DNA of 5,691 nt from Desulfobacterales bacterium S5133MH16 (GTDB lineage: Bacteria > Desulfobacterota > Desulfobacteria > Desulfobacterales > UBA11574), in assembly GCA_001751005.1 (NCBI GenBank), contig MAXL01000312.1, positions 1 to 5,691 of the forward strand. Reading direction: 5' to 3'. Each line of letters starts with the position of its first letter. Position 1 is the stretch's first letter. The position numbers and the translations under genes are program-made. Shown here piece by piece: positions 1 to 5,691 of the stretch. Below the pieces are notes generated by a model that saw only the letters and a program-made list of their open reading frames with translations, was not told where the DNA came from and did not search any database.

Positions 1-164
1 CATCCAGAAATGGTCTTTTTGCCCAATCTCTGCGTTATGCTCAAAAAATAATCCTCGAAATATCAACTATATGCCTGCGGTTATTTTTTTCGCATGCCCC
101 TCCGGGGCGTAGGCCCTACGGGCCGGAGGCTTGATCTTGAACAAAAATCCTCATTTCTGGATGG
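1..164. repeat. Palindromic MITE-like repeat element (left copy)
   Basis: The first 12 bases (CATCCAGAAATG, 1-12) are repeated exactly in inverted orientation at 153-164, so the segment is bounded by a perfect terminal inverted repeat. Inside, bases 43-53 can pair with 79-89 (an A/T-rich stem with one G-T wobble), and within that loop ATAT at 60-63 pairs with ATAT at 69-72. A separate GC-rich palindrome lies at 99-130. The conserved block CTGCGTTATGCT (30-41) matches CTGCGTTGTGCT at 5625-5636, which places this element in the same family as the repeat at the right end of the window. There is no coding potential. The base to the left is outside the window, so the true outer boundary and any target duplication cannot be seen. 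The element is probably a non-autonomous dispersed repeat; its mobility is inferred. Confidence 0.75.
99..130. repeat. GC-rich palindrome inside the left repeat
   Basis: CCTCCGG (99-105) is complementary to CCGGAGG (124-130), and CGTAGG (108-113) is complementary to CCTACG (115-120). The only unpaired bases are the short G runs between the two stem sections and the centre. It is far more GC-rich than the surrounding A/T-rich stem. It has no counterpart in the visible part of the right-end copy, so it may be a later insertion or expansion within the element. Confidence 0.65.
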
Positions 165-365
165 ACACTAAATAAGGTTTTTAAGAAATGGACTAACCAT
201 AGGAACTGTGATACGTCTATAACGAAAAAAGAGGGCCCGATTTTGCAAAAGCGCCCTATAAAAGGCAAAAAGCCGGCCTTCAGGCCCTTATTCCAACATT
301 CCAGTTGTGACCTGCCCGCTCGTGCCTTGCAATGGCAGGCGGGGCGAAGCGAACTAACTTGACCC
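165..365. other. Non-coding leader region with small hairpins
   Basis: No believable gene is present between the left repeat and the TPR gene. Besides the terminator-like hairpin at 225-257, GGCC at 275-278 pairs with GGCC at 283-286 around a TTCA loop, and CCTGCC at 311-316 pairs with GGCAGG at 334-339. The last hairpin ends 26 nt before the ATG at 366 and would lie in the 5' leader of the TPR mRNA if transcription starts upstream of it. I cannot find a convincing sigma-70 promoter here. An 83-codon open frame on the minus strand runs across this region but has low-complexity, non-protein-like composition and overlaps the repeat, so I do not call it. Confidence 0.5.
225..257 (-). terminator. 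Possible minus-strand intrinsic terminator
   Basis: Read on the minus strand, AGGGC (257-253) pairs with GCCCT (236-232). One base and a run of six T (230-225) follow. The intervening bases include a TTTTGCAAAA self-complementary tract that could lengthen the stem imperfectly. This is the geometry of a rho-independent terminator, but the stem is short. No credible minus-strand gene lies to the right of it in this window, so what it would terminate is unclear. Confidence 0.3.
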
Positions 366-908
366 ATGTCCTTTAAAGAAGCAAACCAGCAAGTAAGACT
401 CTGGATGCAGTTAGCCTGGGATGCCTATGCAAAGAAGAGACTCATCCAGGTTTTCCATTATTTCCACCGTGCGCTGGAGTATGCTGAACAGCAGGAATTA
501 GCGCATGAAGTTGCCTGGATCTGTCGAGATTTGGGATACGTGCACGCCCGTCAAGGATCGCTGAACCAAGCCCTTGACTATTTAAACAAGGGGCTCGCGC
601 TTCACGTTGACGGATTAGAAATCGAGATTCGGGCCGGGCTCATAACAAACAAAGCAAGCGTGCTTGCCAGATTAGGGTCCTATAGAAAAGCAGTGGCTCT
701 TCTGGATCAAGGCGCAAGTTTGATCCTCACCCACTATCAAAATCTCTCTATGGCCCCCAGCCATATGGTTCTGTCCTATGCTGGAATCCTTCGGATGGCA
801 AAGGATTTGCGAAAGGCAGTTGCTCTGCTGGATCAAGGCATCCGGCCGGACCGAATCCAGGTTGAAATCAAGGGGTATAGCCCTTATGGTCACAGTGAGA
901 ACGGATAA
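366..908 (+). CDS. Small TPR-repeat protein, function unknown
   Basis: A 180-residue protein made almost wholly of tetratricopeptide-like helical hairpins. Repeat units begin near residues 22, 61, 101 and 143, so the period is about 39-42 residues. This is the longer spacing of kinesin-light-chain/MalT-type TPRs rather than the classic 34. Recognisable signature stretches are residues 52-76 (R.LGYVHARQGSLNQALDYL pattern), 99-116 and 141-158. The decapeptide RKAVALLDQG occurs identically at 107-116 and 149-158. No signal peptide, membrane segment, DNA-binding domain or enzymatic domain is visible. Such proteins are usually protein-protein interaction scaffolds; the partner here is unknown. ATG 366 is the first possible start, because an in-frame TGA lies at 360-362, but no Shine-Dalgarno sequence precedes it. 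Translation may be weak, or the gene could be the C-terminal remnant of a larger TPR regulator. Its stop lies 70 nt before nnr, so co-transcription is possible but unproven. Confidence 0.7.
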   Translation: MSFKEANQQVRLWMQLAWDAYAKKRLIQVFHYFHRALEYAEQQELAHEVAWICRDLGYVHARQGSLNQALDYLNKGLALHVDGLEIEIRAGLITNKASVLARLGSYRKAVALLDQGASLILTHYQNLSMAPSHMVLSYAGILRMAKDLRKAVALLDQGIRPDRIQVEIKGYSPYGHSENG

Positions 909-978
909 GTGGCAACCTTTTTTCCGGATTTTTTATGTAAATCAAAACATCTTGTAATCTAAGCCGGAGGAGTGAAAA

Positions 979-2553
979 ATGAAAGTAAGCAGAGTTGCCC
1001 AGATGAGGTCTCTGGATCGATACGCCATAGAGAAACTCGCCATACCGGAAGAGATTTTAATGGAAAACGCGGGGGAGGCTTCGTATTTTGTTATAATGGA
1101 TGAATTCGGGGTTACGCATAAAAAATTTGTGATCATTTGCGGTATCGGCAACAACGGAGGGGATGGATTTGTTGTCGCAAGGAAAATCCACTCAACCGGA
1201 GGAGATGTAAAAGTCTTCATTCTGGGGGATGTGAATAAATTTAAAGGGGCGGCAAAAAAGAATTTTGATATCATATCCGGATTACGGATTGAAATCCGGC
1301 ACGTTGAATCTGTTGATTCGATAAAGAGTGATGTCCTGCATTGCGACGCAATAGTTGACGCAATCTTTGGAACGGGCTTAACGAGAAATGTGGAAGGACT
1401 CTATAGAGATGTCATTCGGTTAATAAACAAAAGCAGGAAAAAGGTTTTCAGTGTTGACATCCCCTCCGGCATTAATGGCGATACCGGAGAAATTATGGGT
1501 GTTGCAGTTACAGCAGACCATACCGTAACTTTTGGCCTTCCCAAGATAGGAAATATGCTTTTCCCCGGCTATGAACACTGTGGAGAATTATATGTTTCAC
1601 ACATATCTTTTCCGCCATCCCTTTACAATAAAGATTCGATAAAAGTTGGAATCAACGATTACATTAAACTTCCCCCAAAAAACAGAATTGCCCATAAGGG
1701 AGATTTTGGCGAGGTTCTCTTCATTGCCGGTGCTTCAAGCTATTTTGGAGCACCTTACTATTCCGCCCTTTCGTTTCTGAAGGCCGGCGGAGGGTATTCC
1801 CGCCTTGCTGCACCCATTTCCATGACCCCATTTATTGCCAATAAGGGAAGTGAGATTGTTTTTATCCCACAAAAAGAAACGGACTCGGGGAGCATCTCTT
1901 TAGAGAATAGGGATGCATTATTTGAGCTTTCTGAAAAAATGGATATGGTGGTCATCGGTCCCGGCTTATCATTAAATGAAGAAACACAACAATTGATAAG
2001 AGAACTGGCAAAGAAAATCGAAAAGCCCCTGCTTATCGATGGTGATGGGCTTACCGCCGTTTCCAAGGACCTGGACACACTAAAACAGAGAAAGGCGCCG
2101 ACCCTATTGACGCCTCATATGGGAGAGATGTCCAGAATTACAAAAATGAGTGTCGGCGATCTTGACAAAAATAAAATAGATATTCTGCAAAACACCACAA
2201 AAGAGTTGAATTCAATTATTGTTTTAAAGGGGGCCCATTCACTGATCGGCTATCCCGATGAGAAGGTCTATATCAATATGAGTGGAAATCCCGGAATGGC
2301 TTCGGCAGGATCGGGTGATGTCCTGACGGGAACCATTGCCGCCATGTTTGGTCTTGGCTTGTCCATTGAAGATGCGGTAAGAAAAGGGGTGTTCATTCAT
2401 GGGTTTTCCGGCGACCTTGCGGCAAAAGATTTGGGTGAAGATGGAATTACGGCTCAGGATATACTCGATTATCTACCACTTGCCATGAAAATGGATCGGG
2501 AAGGCCTTGACGAAACCTTAACGGACGCTTACCAAGGTGTCCGTGTTGTATAG
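979..2553 (+). CDS. nnr: Bifunctional NAD(P)H-hydrate repair enzyme Nnr
   Basis: A cytoplasmic metabolite-repair enzyme of 524 residues, full length for the fused bacterial form. The N-terminal YjeF domain (about 1-220) is the NAD(P)HX epimerase, interconverting R and S hydrates. It shows MENAG (28-32), the phosphate-binding GIGNNGGDG (55-63), VDAIFGTGL with Asp127, and VDIPSGINGDTG (159-170). The C-terminal ribokinase-like domain (about 235-500) is the ADP-dependent (S)-NAD(P)HX dehydratase. It shows AHKGDFGEV (238-246), IGPGL (326-330), DGDGL (354-358), LTPHMGE (377-383), LKGAH (416-420) and GNPGMASAGSGDVLTG (436-451), with the expected catalytic Asp447. All key motifs are present, so both activities are expected. 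About 20 extra residues after the last domain helix form a charged tail without recognisable motif. ATG 979 is supported by GGAGG at 966-970, 8 nt upstream. The alcohol dehydrogenase gene follows after 9 nt, so the two are probably one transcription unit. Confidence 0.95.
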   Translation: MKVSRVAQMRSLDRYAIEKLAIPEEILMENAGEASYFVIMDEFGVTHKKFVIICGIGNNGGDGFVVARKIHSTGGDVKVFILGDVNKFKGAAKKNFDIISGLRIEIRHVESVDSIKSDVLHCDAIVDAIFGTGLTRNVEGLYRDVIRLINKSRKKVFSVDIPSGINGDTGEIMGVAVTADHTVTFGLPKIGNMLFPGYEHCGELYVSHISFPPSLYNKDSIKVGINDYIKLPPKNRIAHKGDFGEVLFIAGASSYFGAPYYSALSFLKAGGGYSRLAAPISMTPFIANKGSEIVFIPQKETDSGSISLENRDALFELSEKMDMVVIGPGLSLNEETQQLIRELAKKIEKPLLIDGDGLTAVSKDLDTLKQRKAPTLLTPHMGEMSRITKMSVGDLDKNKIDILQNTTKELNSIIVLKGAHSLIGYPDEKVYINMSGNPGMASAGSGDVLTGTIAAMFGLGLSIEDAVRKGVFIHGFSGDLAAKDLGEDGITAQDILDYLPLAMKMDREGLDETLTDAYQGVRVV

Positions 2554-2562
2554 GAGGAAAAG

Positions 2563-3573
2563 ATGAGGGCATGGATTCTTGAAAAACAGGCAAAGATCGA
2601 GGAAAGACCTTTGAGGTTGTCGGAGGTTCCTACACCCCGCGCAAAAGATGATGAGATACGGATTAAAATCCTGGTGTGCGGTGTATGCAGGACAGATATC
2701 CATATTGCAGAAGGGGACCTTTGCTTGAGAAAATCACCTTTAATTTTAGGTCACGAGATTGTGGGAATTGTTGATGAAATCGGAAACCATGTGAAAAAAT
2801 TTAAAATTGGGGATAAAGCAGGTGTGTGCTGGTTAAACAGTACCTGCGGAAAATGTAAATACTGCCTGTCCGGTAAGGAAAACTATTGTCCGGACATCAA
2901 ATCTACGGGTTGGGATGAAGATGGCGGATTTGCAGAATATATAACGGTCTTAGAAGATGTTGCTCTGCCTTTAAACGACATCAGGTTAGAACCTGCCGAT
3001 ATTGCACCGCTCATGTGTCCGGGTATCGCCGGATATGCGGCATTCAAACTAACAAAAGTTCAGAAGGGCGGCAAACTGGGTCTTTACGGGTTCGGTCCCA
3101 CAGCCTTTTGTGTTCTCAAGGTGGCAAAATCCATGGATATAGAGGTATATGTAAGCACAAGATCCCCAAAGAATATTCAAGATGCAATAAACCACGGAGC
3201 AGACTGGGCCGCAGACACATCAAAAGAACAGATGCCCTGCAAACTCGATTCAGCAATTGTGTTCCCTCCCGCGGGCAACCTGGTTGAACCCACCCTTTCT
3301 CAGGTGGAGAAAGGAGGAATAGTGGTTCTTGCACCGGTAAGCTCATCCCCTATTGTAATAGAAAATTACAGTGAAAATCTGTGGGGACGGACCATAGAGA
3401 CCCTGTATAACCTGAAAAAATCCGAGGCTGATGAATTTCTTGAAATTGCTGACAGACTTAGGATAAAACCGGAAAGGGGGATCTTTCCCTTTGAAGACCT
3501 GCAGGACGTCCTTATCGCGGTCAGACAGGGGAAAGCAAAGGTAGCTAATTCTGTTATTAAGATTTCAGACTGA
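2563..3573 (+). CDS. Zinc-dependent alcohol dehydrogenase family protein
   Basis: A 336-residue medium-chain dehydrogenase/reductase (GroES-like N-terminal domain, then Rossmann fold), presumably cytoplasmic, oxidising an alcohol or reducing an aldehyde with NAD(P). Catalytic zinc ligands are visible as Cys42 (in CGVCRTD, 39-45), His64-Glu65 (GHE) and Cys152 (LMCPGIAGY). Structural zinc ligands are Cys95, Cys98, Cys101 and Cys109. The nucleotide-binding turn is GLYGFGPTA (173-181). STGWDEDGGFAEY (114-126) and the short total length resemble the compact bacterial subfamily that I recall as TIGR02822 (zinc-binding ADH family), rather than classic ethanol dehydrogenases. The second Rossmann strand ends in VSTRS (197-201) with no acidic residue, which hints at NADP(H) preference; this is inference. 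The substrate is unknown. AGGAGG at 2552-2557 overlaps the nnr stop codon and sits 5 nt before ATG 2563, so translation is tightly linked to nnr. Confidence 0.9.
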   Translation: MRAWILEKQAKIEERPLRLSEVPTPRAKDDEIRIKILVCGVCRTDIHIAEGDLCLRKSPLILGHEIVGIVDEIGNHVKKFKIGDKAGVCWLNSTCGKCKYCLSGKENYCPDIKSTGWDEDGGFAEYITVLEDVALPLNDIRLEPADIAPLMCPGIAGYAAFKLTKVQKGGKLGLYGFGPTAFCVLKVAKSMDIEVYVSTRSPKNIQDAINHGADWAADTSKEQMPCKLDSAIVFPPAGNLVEPTLSQVEKGGIVVLAPVSSSPIVIENYSENLWGRTIETLYNLKKSEADEFLEIADRLRIKPERGIFPFEDLQDVLIAVRQGKAKVANSVIKISD

Positions 3574-3600
3574 TTATACCTGCTGATTTTTAGAGTTACT

Positions 3601-3629
3601 TAGGAGTACAAATCCTACTCGACCTTTTT
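3601..3629 (+). terminator. Weak candidate terminator after the nnr-ADH pair
   Basis: TAGGA (3601-3605) can pair with TCCTA (3613-3617) around a 7-nt loop, and a run of five T lies at 3625-3629. The stem is only 5 bp, AT-containing, and separated from the T run by 7 nt. It is therefore a poor intrinsic terminator, listed only because it is the best candidate just after the ADH stop at 3573. Confidence 0.2.
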
Positions 3630-3668
3630 ACTGTTATGTTGACTTTGATATTAAAACAGAAAAAGTTA

Positions 3669-3797
3669 CAAGTGCCTAAAGTGAGCTAAAGTGATCTAAA
3701 GTTAAGGAATTTTTCAGCCAATTATATTTTAATGACAGCGCGTTAGCGCTACCTCAACTTTAGGCACTTTAGGTCACTTCAAACTTTAGTCACTTGT
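3669..3797. repeat. Inverted-repeat element built of 10-bp CTAAAGTGA units
   Basis: The left arm (3669-3708) contains three successive units of CTAAAGTGA type at exactly 10-bp spacing (starting 3677, 3687 and 3697). The right arm (3752-3797) carries the same units in reverse complement (TTTAGGCACTTTAGGTCACTT type), with one extra 5-6 bp spacer. The outer ends ACAAGTG and CACTTGT match exactly. Near the middle is a perfect hairpin, AGCGC (3737-3741) and GCGCT (3746-3750), with loop GTTA. The whole can fold into one long imperfect cruciform or stem-loop. No open reading frame lies inside. It sits between the ADH stop and sat/cysC, ending 82 nt before the sat/cysC ATG. It is probably a dispersed MITE-like repeat. 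Alternatively, the 10-bp phasing would suit a protein that binds one DNA face cooperatively. Confidence 0.75.
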
Positions 3798-3879
3798 GAA
3801 AAGACTTCGATAACATTTCCATTGATAAAAGTTTTGTCGAGTATCTAACTTACTTATTAGTAATTCCGGAGGCTTTATT

Positions 3880-5595
3880 ATGAAAAAAGCAACAGAGGTT
3901 GAACCTCACGGCGGTTCACTTGTCAATCTTATGGTGGATGAAGAGCGAGCCGCCGTTCTAAAGGAGATTGCTATGAATTTGCCGGACATTACATTAAACG
4001 GCCGGCAGCTTTGTGATCTCGAACTCCTGGCAACCGGGGCTTTTTCACCGCTTGACGGCTTTATGATTCGGCCTGACTATGAATCCGTGCTTGACCGCAT
4101 GAGGTTACAGAGCAATGTCTTATGGCCCTTACCGGTATGTCTCGGCATATCCGATATCCAGGCTCGGGCTCTGGAAGCCGGTCAATCGGTCACGTTAAGG
4201 GATCAGGAAGGGTTTTTGCTTGCCATTATGCATATTGAGGATATGTGGCCTGTGGATCGAGAGAAGGAGGCATCATTAGTATATAGCACAACCGACAGGA
4301 ACCACCAGGGGGTTGAGTATCTTTTTAATACAGAAGGGGATCATTACGTGGGTGGCAAAATCGAGGTTCTAAGCCTCCCGCTTCACTTCGATTTTAAACA
4401 GCTTCGCATGACTCCTTTAGAGATCAGAAACATTTATCGGAAGCTCGGATGGCAGCGGGTGGTAGGGTTTCAGACTCGAAATCCCATCCAACGTCCCCAG
4501 TTTGAAATGACGGTGGCGGCCATGCGCCAGGCCAGGGCCAATCTACTCCTTTTGCCGATAACAGGTCTGACAAAACCCGGAGATTTTGACCACTATACCC
4601 GGGTCAGATGCTATCGAGCGGTGACACGCCACTACCCGCCTGACTCTTTTATATTGAATCTGCTGCCACTCTCTATGCGATTATCCGGTCCAAAAGATGC
4701 GCTTTTACATACAATCATCGCAAAAAATTACGGCTGTACCCATTTTATCATAGGACGTGATCATGGCAGCCCCGGAATAGGTGCCGGAGGAAATCCTTTT
4801 TATCTAAGAGACGCGGCTCACCGATTGACCCAGGAATACAGCAGTGAAATCGGAATGACCATTGTCCCGTTTGAAGAGCTTGTCTATCTTCCTTTTGAAG
4901 ATGAGTACCGTTCTCAAGATCAGGTTCCCGAGGGGACCCAGCATATCTCCTTTTCAAGTTCGGATATCCGTGAGAGGATCAGGACCGGACGGCGTATCCC
5001 CGAATGGGCCACATTTCCGGAGGTTGAGACCGAACTGAAAAAGGCTTACCCATCTCCGGATAAGCAAGGATTTACGGTCTTTCTGACCGGGCTTCCGGGC
5101 GCCGGAAAATCGACTGTTGCCAAGGTGCTCTATGCCCGCTTTCTGGAAATGGGGGATCGTCCGGTCACCCTGCTGGACGGCGATATTGTGCGGCAGAATC
5201 TTTCGAGCCAACTGAGTTTTTCCAAAGAACACCGGGATATTAACGTACGACGCATCGGTTTTGTGGCCAGTGAAATCACAAAAAACCGCGGCATCGCAAT
5301 TTGTGCGCCAATCGCGCCCTACAATGCCACCAGATCCGAAATCCGGAAAAACATCGAAATTTACGGCGGGTTTATTGAGGTTCACGTATCGACTCCCATT
5401 AAGGTATGTGAAAAAAGGGATCGAAAGGGTATGTATGCGAAGGCCCGGGCCGGGATGATCAAAGGGTTTACCGGTGTCGACGATCCATACGAGTTTCCGG
5501 AATCGCCGGAGGTTCGGATCGACACCACCGACCTCAATCCCGATGAGGCCGTCCAGGAAATTCTACTGCTGCTGGGACAAAAAGGATATATTTAA
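3880..5595 (+). CDS. sat/cysC: Sat-CysC fusion: ATP sulfurylase (altered active site) / APS kinase
   Basis: A cytoplasmic 571-residue fusion of the sulfate-activation enzymes. The sulfurylase makes APS from sulfate and ATP, and the kinase phosphorylates APS to PAPS. Residues about 10-165 are the PUA-like N-terminal region (DLELLATGAFSPLDGFM, 46-62; YVGGKIEV). Residues 170-390 are the sulfurylase catalytic domain: QTRNP (198-202), TKPGDFDHYTRVRCY (231-245), GRDH (292-295) and IPEWATFPEV (373-382). Residues 396-571 are APS kinase: Walker A GLPGAGKST (404-412), DGD (433-435), FSKEHRDINVRRIGF (447-461), APIAPY (476-481) and lid KGMYAKARAG (516-525). All kinase motifs look intact. In the sulfurylase the HxxH motif reads Q204-R-P-Q207, L225 replaces the usual His of LHP, and SSS (359-361) replaces SGT, so sulfurylase activity is doubtful. 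Reading frame is intact with no sign of decay. ATG 3880 is backed by GGAGG at 3868-3872. The stop is 4 nt before the right-end repeat. Assignment to the fusion family is secure; activity of the first half is not. Confidence 0.93.
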   Translation: MKKATEVEPHGGSLVNLMVDEERAAVLKEIAMNLPDITLNGRQLCDLELLATGAFSPLDGFMIRPDYESVLDRMRLQSNVLWPLPVCLGISDIQARALEAGQSVTLRDQEGFLLAIMHIEDMWPVDREKEASLVYSTTDRNHQGVEYLFNTEGDHYVGGKIEVLSLPLHFDFKQLRMTPLEIRNIYRKLGWQRVVGFQTRNPIQRPQFEMTVAAMRQARANLLLLPITGLTKPGDFDHYTRVRCYRAVTRHYPPDSFILNLLPLSMRLSGPKDALLHTIIAKNYGCTHFIIGRDHGSPGIGAGGNPFYLRDAAHRLTQEYSSEIGMTIVPFEELVYLPFEDEYRSQDQVPEGTQHISFSSSDIRERIRTGRRIPEWATFPEVETELKKAYPSPDKQGFTVFLTGLPGAGKSTVAKVLYARFLEMGDRPVTLLDGDIVRQNLSSQLSFSKEHRDINVRRIGFVASEITKNRGIAICAPIAPYNATRSEIRKNIEIYGGFIEVHVSTPIKVCEKRDRKGMYAKARAGMIKGFTGVDDPYEFPESPEVRIDTTDLNPDEAVQEILLLLGQKGYI

Positions 5596-5599
5596 ATTT

Positions 5600-5691
5600 G
5601 ACGGTCTCGTAAAAAGTCCAACTTCTGCGTTGTGCTGCATTTCGTAATCATTCAACGTACGAAAAGTACGCCTCATGATTACAAAATTTGC
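5600..5691. repeat. Palindromic repeat element (right copy, cut by window end)
   Basis: Starts GACGGTCTCG 4 nt after the sat/cysC stop. It contains CTGCGTTGTGCT (5625-5636), matching 30-41 of the left element. It also contains a perfect 8-bp stem GTAATCAT (5644-5651) / ATGATTAC (5675-5682) enclosing an inner 5-bp stem CGTAC (5656-5660) / GTACG (5666-5670) with loop GAAAA. The element continues beyond the window, so the matching terminal repeat cannot be seen. Because it follows the stop so closely, its hairpin may also mark the 3' end of the sat/cysC mRNA, though no T run follows the visible stem. I associate this type of repeat with Desulfobacterales genomes from memory only. Confidence 0.75.

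Larger units (their letters stand above)
3574..3879. other. 306-nt intergenic region upstream of sat/cysC
   Basis: This AT-rich gap contains the weak terminator candidate (3601-3629), the 129-bp inverted-repeat element (3669-3797) and an 82-nt leader directly before sat/cysC. In the leader, GGAGG at 3868-3872 lies 7 nt before the ATG and is a good ribosome binding site. No sigma-70 promoter stands out: TTGATA at 3822-3827 has only poor partners downstream. I see no riboswitch-like fold that I recognise. Confidence 0.5.

Noticed and set aside
1..164. CRISPR or att site interpretation of the left repeat
   Set aside because: There is a single inverted-repeat unit with no repeat-spacer alternation, no cas gene and no integrase in view.
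116..367. 83-codon open frame on the minus strand
   Set aside because: It overlaps the left repeat and two terminator-like hairpins, has no ribosome binding site and no recognisable domain, and its composition looks like translated repeat DNA.
909..930. Possible sigma-54 promoter (TGGCAA) before nnr
   Set aside because: The GG is present but the required GC about 12 bp downstream is absent; the bases there are T.
3015..3287. 90-codon + strand frame within the ADH gene
   Set aside because: It is out of frame with a clear, full-length ADH carrying all zinc ligands, and has no homology that I recognise.
979..3573. Acquired or different-origin block because nnr and ADH look more AT-rich than parts of sat/cysC
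   Set aside because: Spot counts of a few 60-nt lines gave about 37-38% GC in nnr/ADH but 38-55% within sat/cysC itself, so the contrast is not consistent enough to claim transfer.
3822..3851. Possible sigma-70 promoter (TTGATA with TAACTT, 18-nt gap) before sat/cysC
   Set aside because: The -10 match is poor and the region is AT-rich enough to give such matches by chance.
4954..5385. 143-codon minus-strand open frame inside sat/cysC
   Set aside because: It lies entirely opposite the well-conserved kinase domain and has no protein-like features; it is a shadow frame.

Overview
The window carries four convincing protein genes, all on the + strand, separated and bordered by palindromic repeat DNA. 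Gene content and repeat style suggest a sulfate-reducing deltaproteobacterium (Desulfobacterota, perhaps Desulfobacterales), but this is inference. The pointers are a Sat-CysC fusion protein, an ADH of an uncommon small family, moderate GC content, and dense hairpin repeats of a kind I associate with that group. No rRNA, tRNA, CRISPR array or transposase gene is visible.

Layout. Positions 1-164 are a palindromic, non-coding element with a perfect 12-bp terminal inverted repeat. Positions 165-365 hold only small hairpins, one of which resembles a minus-strand terminator. Positions 366-908 encode a small TPR protein of unknown role. Positions 979-2553 encode Nnr, the bifunctional NAD(P)HX repair enzyme, followed after 9 nt by a zinc-dependent alcohol dehydrogenase (2563-3573). 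These two almost certainly form an operon. The 306-nt gap at 3574-3879 holds a 129-bp inverted-repeat element built from 10-bp CTAAAGTGA-type units. Positions 3880-5595 encode a Sat-CysC fusion (ATP sulfurylase plus APS kinase). From 5600 to the end is a second copy of the repeat family seen at the left end, cut by the window edge.

Function. Nnr repairs damaged nicotinamide cofactors and the ADH uses nicotinamide cofactor, so their pairing is chemically sensible but may be coincidental. The Sat-CysC fusion would make PAPS for assimilation or sulfation. However, its sulfurylase half has Gln in place of both histidines of the nucleotidyltransferase HxxH motif, while the kinase half looks intact. 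That is the most interesting protein-level feature here. The most interesting DNA-level features are the two end repeats, whose stems differ in sequence but keep their pairing, and the 10-bp-periodic inverted element before sat/cysC. I see no clear evidence of a new multi-gene system.
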